Below are positions 19,660 to 21,975 of a stretch of DNA of 21,975 nt, in pieces. The stretch spans positions 456,715 to 478,689 of the forward strand of contig NW_019091480.1 in the NCBI RefSeq assembly GCF_001949145.1, written 5' to 3'. A program made the position numbers and the translations under genes. This DNA is from Acanthaster planci. Taxonomy: Eukaryota > Echinodermata > Asteroidea > Valvatida > Acanthasteridae. The notes under the pieces were generated by a model. That model saw only the letters and a list, made by a program, of their open reading frames with translations, was not told where the DNA came from and did not search any database. Position 1 is the first letter of the stretch. Each line of letters begins with the position of its first letter.

Positions 19660-21377
19660 GATCTCCCTAAAGCCTGGACAATTTGGCCACAAGGTTTTAT
19701 TTTTTGTTCGACTGCATGAGCAACAAACAGGTGGATAGGCAAATGCTCAAGCTTGGTCCATGCCATTTTGACTAGAGTTCTGAACATTGCGCATACATTT
19801 GGTGTGCACGGTTTATTCACTTATTACTCGCGTCACTTAATTCACCTAGATCTGAAAAAGGCTACATGTACGGCGTTCGTGAGGTTTGCTTGAAACTTTG
19901 TGAGGGATCTTTTCTAGTCCCCATAATTCTAAATGAATGGAGTTTTGATTTGTATACTTTACGCTTTCGTGTTTCGCAGCTAGCTTTTAAGAAGGGAATA
20001 TAAACATTTGACTGTTCTTTCCCTTTAAAATGAAGGAATTATTTGCAACCGAGGAGCGAGAAGTGAACTTCTCGGCACAATTATTCACGTCAGTATTCAG
20101 TTTGCAACTGGGAACGAGACGTGATTTTTGAACATAAGTACGCACCAATTTGGAGGCAAGTGGTTATTTTTTGTGAATATTGACACTAATACTCACGATT
20201 TGCATGAAGGCAAACAAGGACATTACGAGATGAGAATTTCGCAGCCCTTCTATCCATTTATTACTTTAGAAACAAATAAGAATGACCCCATATTACTTTT
20301 CGAAACTACCAAAAAATAACCATTACAAAATAAATTTAAAACGGCAGGCAAAAGCACTCGGAGAAGCCAATCATTAAAAAAGGCAAAAATACCTACTATA
20401 AATACAGCTACTAAATATTTATTATATCTTAACAGTTATGCACAAACCAAAATCATCACGTGAGGTGCACAGTTGTCATAAGCTAGATAATTCATTGTTT
20501 ACACACTCAACTGAAATCCCCGATAACAACATTGCTGGTACAACTACAAAGAGGACAGCATGGGACCATTTTTTATCTTGAAAATGATTATGGCTGATCT
20601 ATTTACAACTTCACATGATGAGATAAAAAAGTAGGTTGGTCTTGTTTGAGTTTGTGATAAAAAAACATTTCAATGGCATCAAATTTCATAAGAATTAAAA
20701 TCAAGGGTCTGTATTTTCTTCACTCAGGCCTTACTAACAGCAGTAATGTACACGATGCACATCTTACCAGAATGTACAACAGAAATGTCGCAAACAATAC
20801 TATGCAAATAATTGGTGCTTAGTGACAATACTTCATGTACGTACCTTCTCTACAAATGTGTGAGACTCTGATAACTGTCACACTCAACAATTATAAAAGG
20901 TGGCCAATGGTGCCTTCAGTATCTCATCTGCCCATCTGTCCAGAGGGTAGGCGAAAAAACTCTGGACAGGCATTTTCTTTCTTGTACAAACTTTACAAAT
21001 GCTGTGTTTTTACATGAATCTTTAGTACAGGAGAATAAATCTTTACAATTCTTTCCATCAGTTTCAAATATTTTGTGAGGGATGGACAGGCAGTTTTAAC
21101 CTTTGCTGGGAAGAGAATGGACAAAATTTCAATCCAAAAAAACCCTGGGTTTCATCCTTATTACTATGAATTTACATTCCAGTGCATCTCACAATTTCCT
21201 GGGCCTATGAGGGTAGGAAAGCGGGGTGGGGAGCTGCCATAATATCAGTGTGGCCCCCCTCACTGCATGCAACCTTGGCCACTTATCCCCCAAACCTATC
21301 TTGTCAATATAAGGTTCCAGCATGACCAACCAGTCTAAATTCCCAACCAACCCCTTCTAGGTCCAGTATCTTCATAT
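19660..21377. other. Mostly featureless AT-rich DNA, part probably 3' UTR of the upstream gene
   Basis: The portion next to 21378 should include the 3' UTR of the minus-strand exon at 21606-21378. Minus-strand AATAAA signals occur at 20423-20418 and 20262-20257, but neither is proven. A perfect eight-bp hairpin CGAGAAGT-GA-ACTTCTCG lies at 20057-20074, and one TACATGTA near 19863. No other gene is supported. Confidence 0.45.
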
Positions 21378-21606
21378 CTACTTGACTCTCTTGGCTCCCT
21401 TATCAAAGTCTTCCTTGGTCAGTCGATATCCCCAATGCTGCAGAGTTTGTCTGACAACAGGAGAGATGGCAAAGTTGTCATAGGCACAGCCACTACGCAC
21501 GCATTTTGCGATGAGGTTGTTCCGCCATCGGCCTTTGACCCCAGCACACCGTGACCATCTTGATATCTGACGGGCATCATCATCAGTACGTCTACCAAGG
21601 TAAAAT
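21378..21606 (-). CDS. Last coding exon of an unidentified gene
   Basis: An open frame on the minus strand ends at TAG (21380-21378). Its protein includes RTDDDARQISRWSRCAGVKG, then RWRNNLIAKCVRSGC, ISPVVRQTLQHWGYRLTKED and a basic end AKRVK. It is hydrophilic and cysteine-containing (four Cys within about 20 residues), with balanced amino-acid use unlike the random open stretches nearby. An acceptor after a T-rich tract (TTGCTTTTTTGTGCTAAATAG) starts the exon at 21606. A second AG 15 bases on (GGTAG, exon from 21591) would keep the same frame. I do not recognise the family and give no function. Earlier exons must lie beyond the right edge, since 21607-21975 shows no clear exon. Confidence 0.6.
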
Positions 21607-21975
21607 CTATTTAGCACAAAAAAGCAATTTAGGCAGAGTCGGGTTTTCAGTGAGGGAAGATGTTATTGTTTCATTAGTGATCTATTAGAAATATTATTAA
21701 AGGGACAACTGAAGGACAGAGATGAAACATTTAAAAATGAGTAGTATATAAACAATCCTTCCCACTAAAGCTTGAACTTTGAAATGTGGGAAAGGCCCAT
21801 GTTTAGTGCTGATCAGGTCCCCAATTGCAAATGTACGGAATCATTGGTTAAAACTGGCCATTTGTCAAACCTGTTTAATCTCTGTCTTCAGACTCTAACA
21901 ACATGTACATGTAGGTCCCTTGCTGTGCAGATTGGCTTGAGCTCATTGGCATGAGCTCGCTCGCTTGAGCTCATT
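21607..21975. other. Probable intron upstream of the unidentified exon, ending in a short direct repeat
   Basis: No convincing exon. One TACATGTA near 21906. GCTTGAGCTCATT is present at 21935-21947 and again at 21963-21975 (28-base period), with ATGAGCTC between them, so a tandem array may begin at the window edge. Confidence 0.45.

Noticed and set aside
1-21975. CRISPR array, bacterial operon or viral insertion
   Set aside because: No regular spacers, no dense collinear coding and no viral gene motifs. Split exons and GT-AG introns show animal nuclear DNA.

Overview
This window is eukaryotic (metazoan) genomic DNA. Coding sequence is split into short exons with GT-AG boundaries, introns are long and AT-rich, and dispersed repeats and an 11-base run of N (10602-10612) are present. 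The gene content and repeat style suggest an aquatic invertebrate, perhaps an echinoderm, hemichordate or cephalochordate. That placement is inference and the sequence does not fix it.

The main content is the 5' half of one gene on the minus strand, which runs out of the window at position 1. Nine exons can be joined without breaking frame: 16149-15493, 7132-6964, 5961-5687, 4694-4485, 3696-3603, 3331-3136, 1833-1650, 941-828 and 143-55. They encode 662 complete codons plus two bases. A low-complexity, probably disordered N-terminus of about 215 residues is followed by at least 13 ankyrin repeats. The conserved TPLH-type position recurs about every 33 residues straight across the exon joins. 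Several stretches match vertebrate TRPA1 more specifically than generic ankyrin repeats, so I call it a TRPA1-family cation channel. The remaining ankyrin repeats, the linker and the six-helix pore must lie beyond the left edge.

Intron 1 is about 8.4 kb. It is packed with the palindromic word TACATGTA and carries a hand-found 1.7-kb inverted-repeat pair, tandem repeats, hairpins and a possible retroposon tail. By hand count the word occurs about 71 times in the window, against roughly one expected by chance. Nearly all copies are in introns of the TRPA1-like gene, and only two lie in the 5.7 kb upstream of its start.

The upstream flank (16150-21377) has a different repeat flavour: foldback elements with G/C runs and a small inverted-repeat element. 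A GC-rich candidate first exon sits at 16994-16894 on the minus strand. At 21606-21378 there is what looks like the last coding exon of a second, unidentified minus-strand gene.

I see no novel multi-gene system here. The observations most worth checking are the gene-bounded TACATGTA enrichment, the long N-terminal extension with an acidic insertion in ankyrin repeat 3, the candidate alternative first exon, and the unrecognised C-terminal exon.
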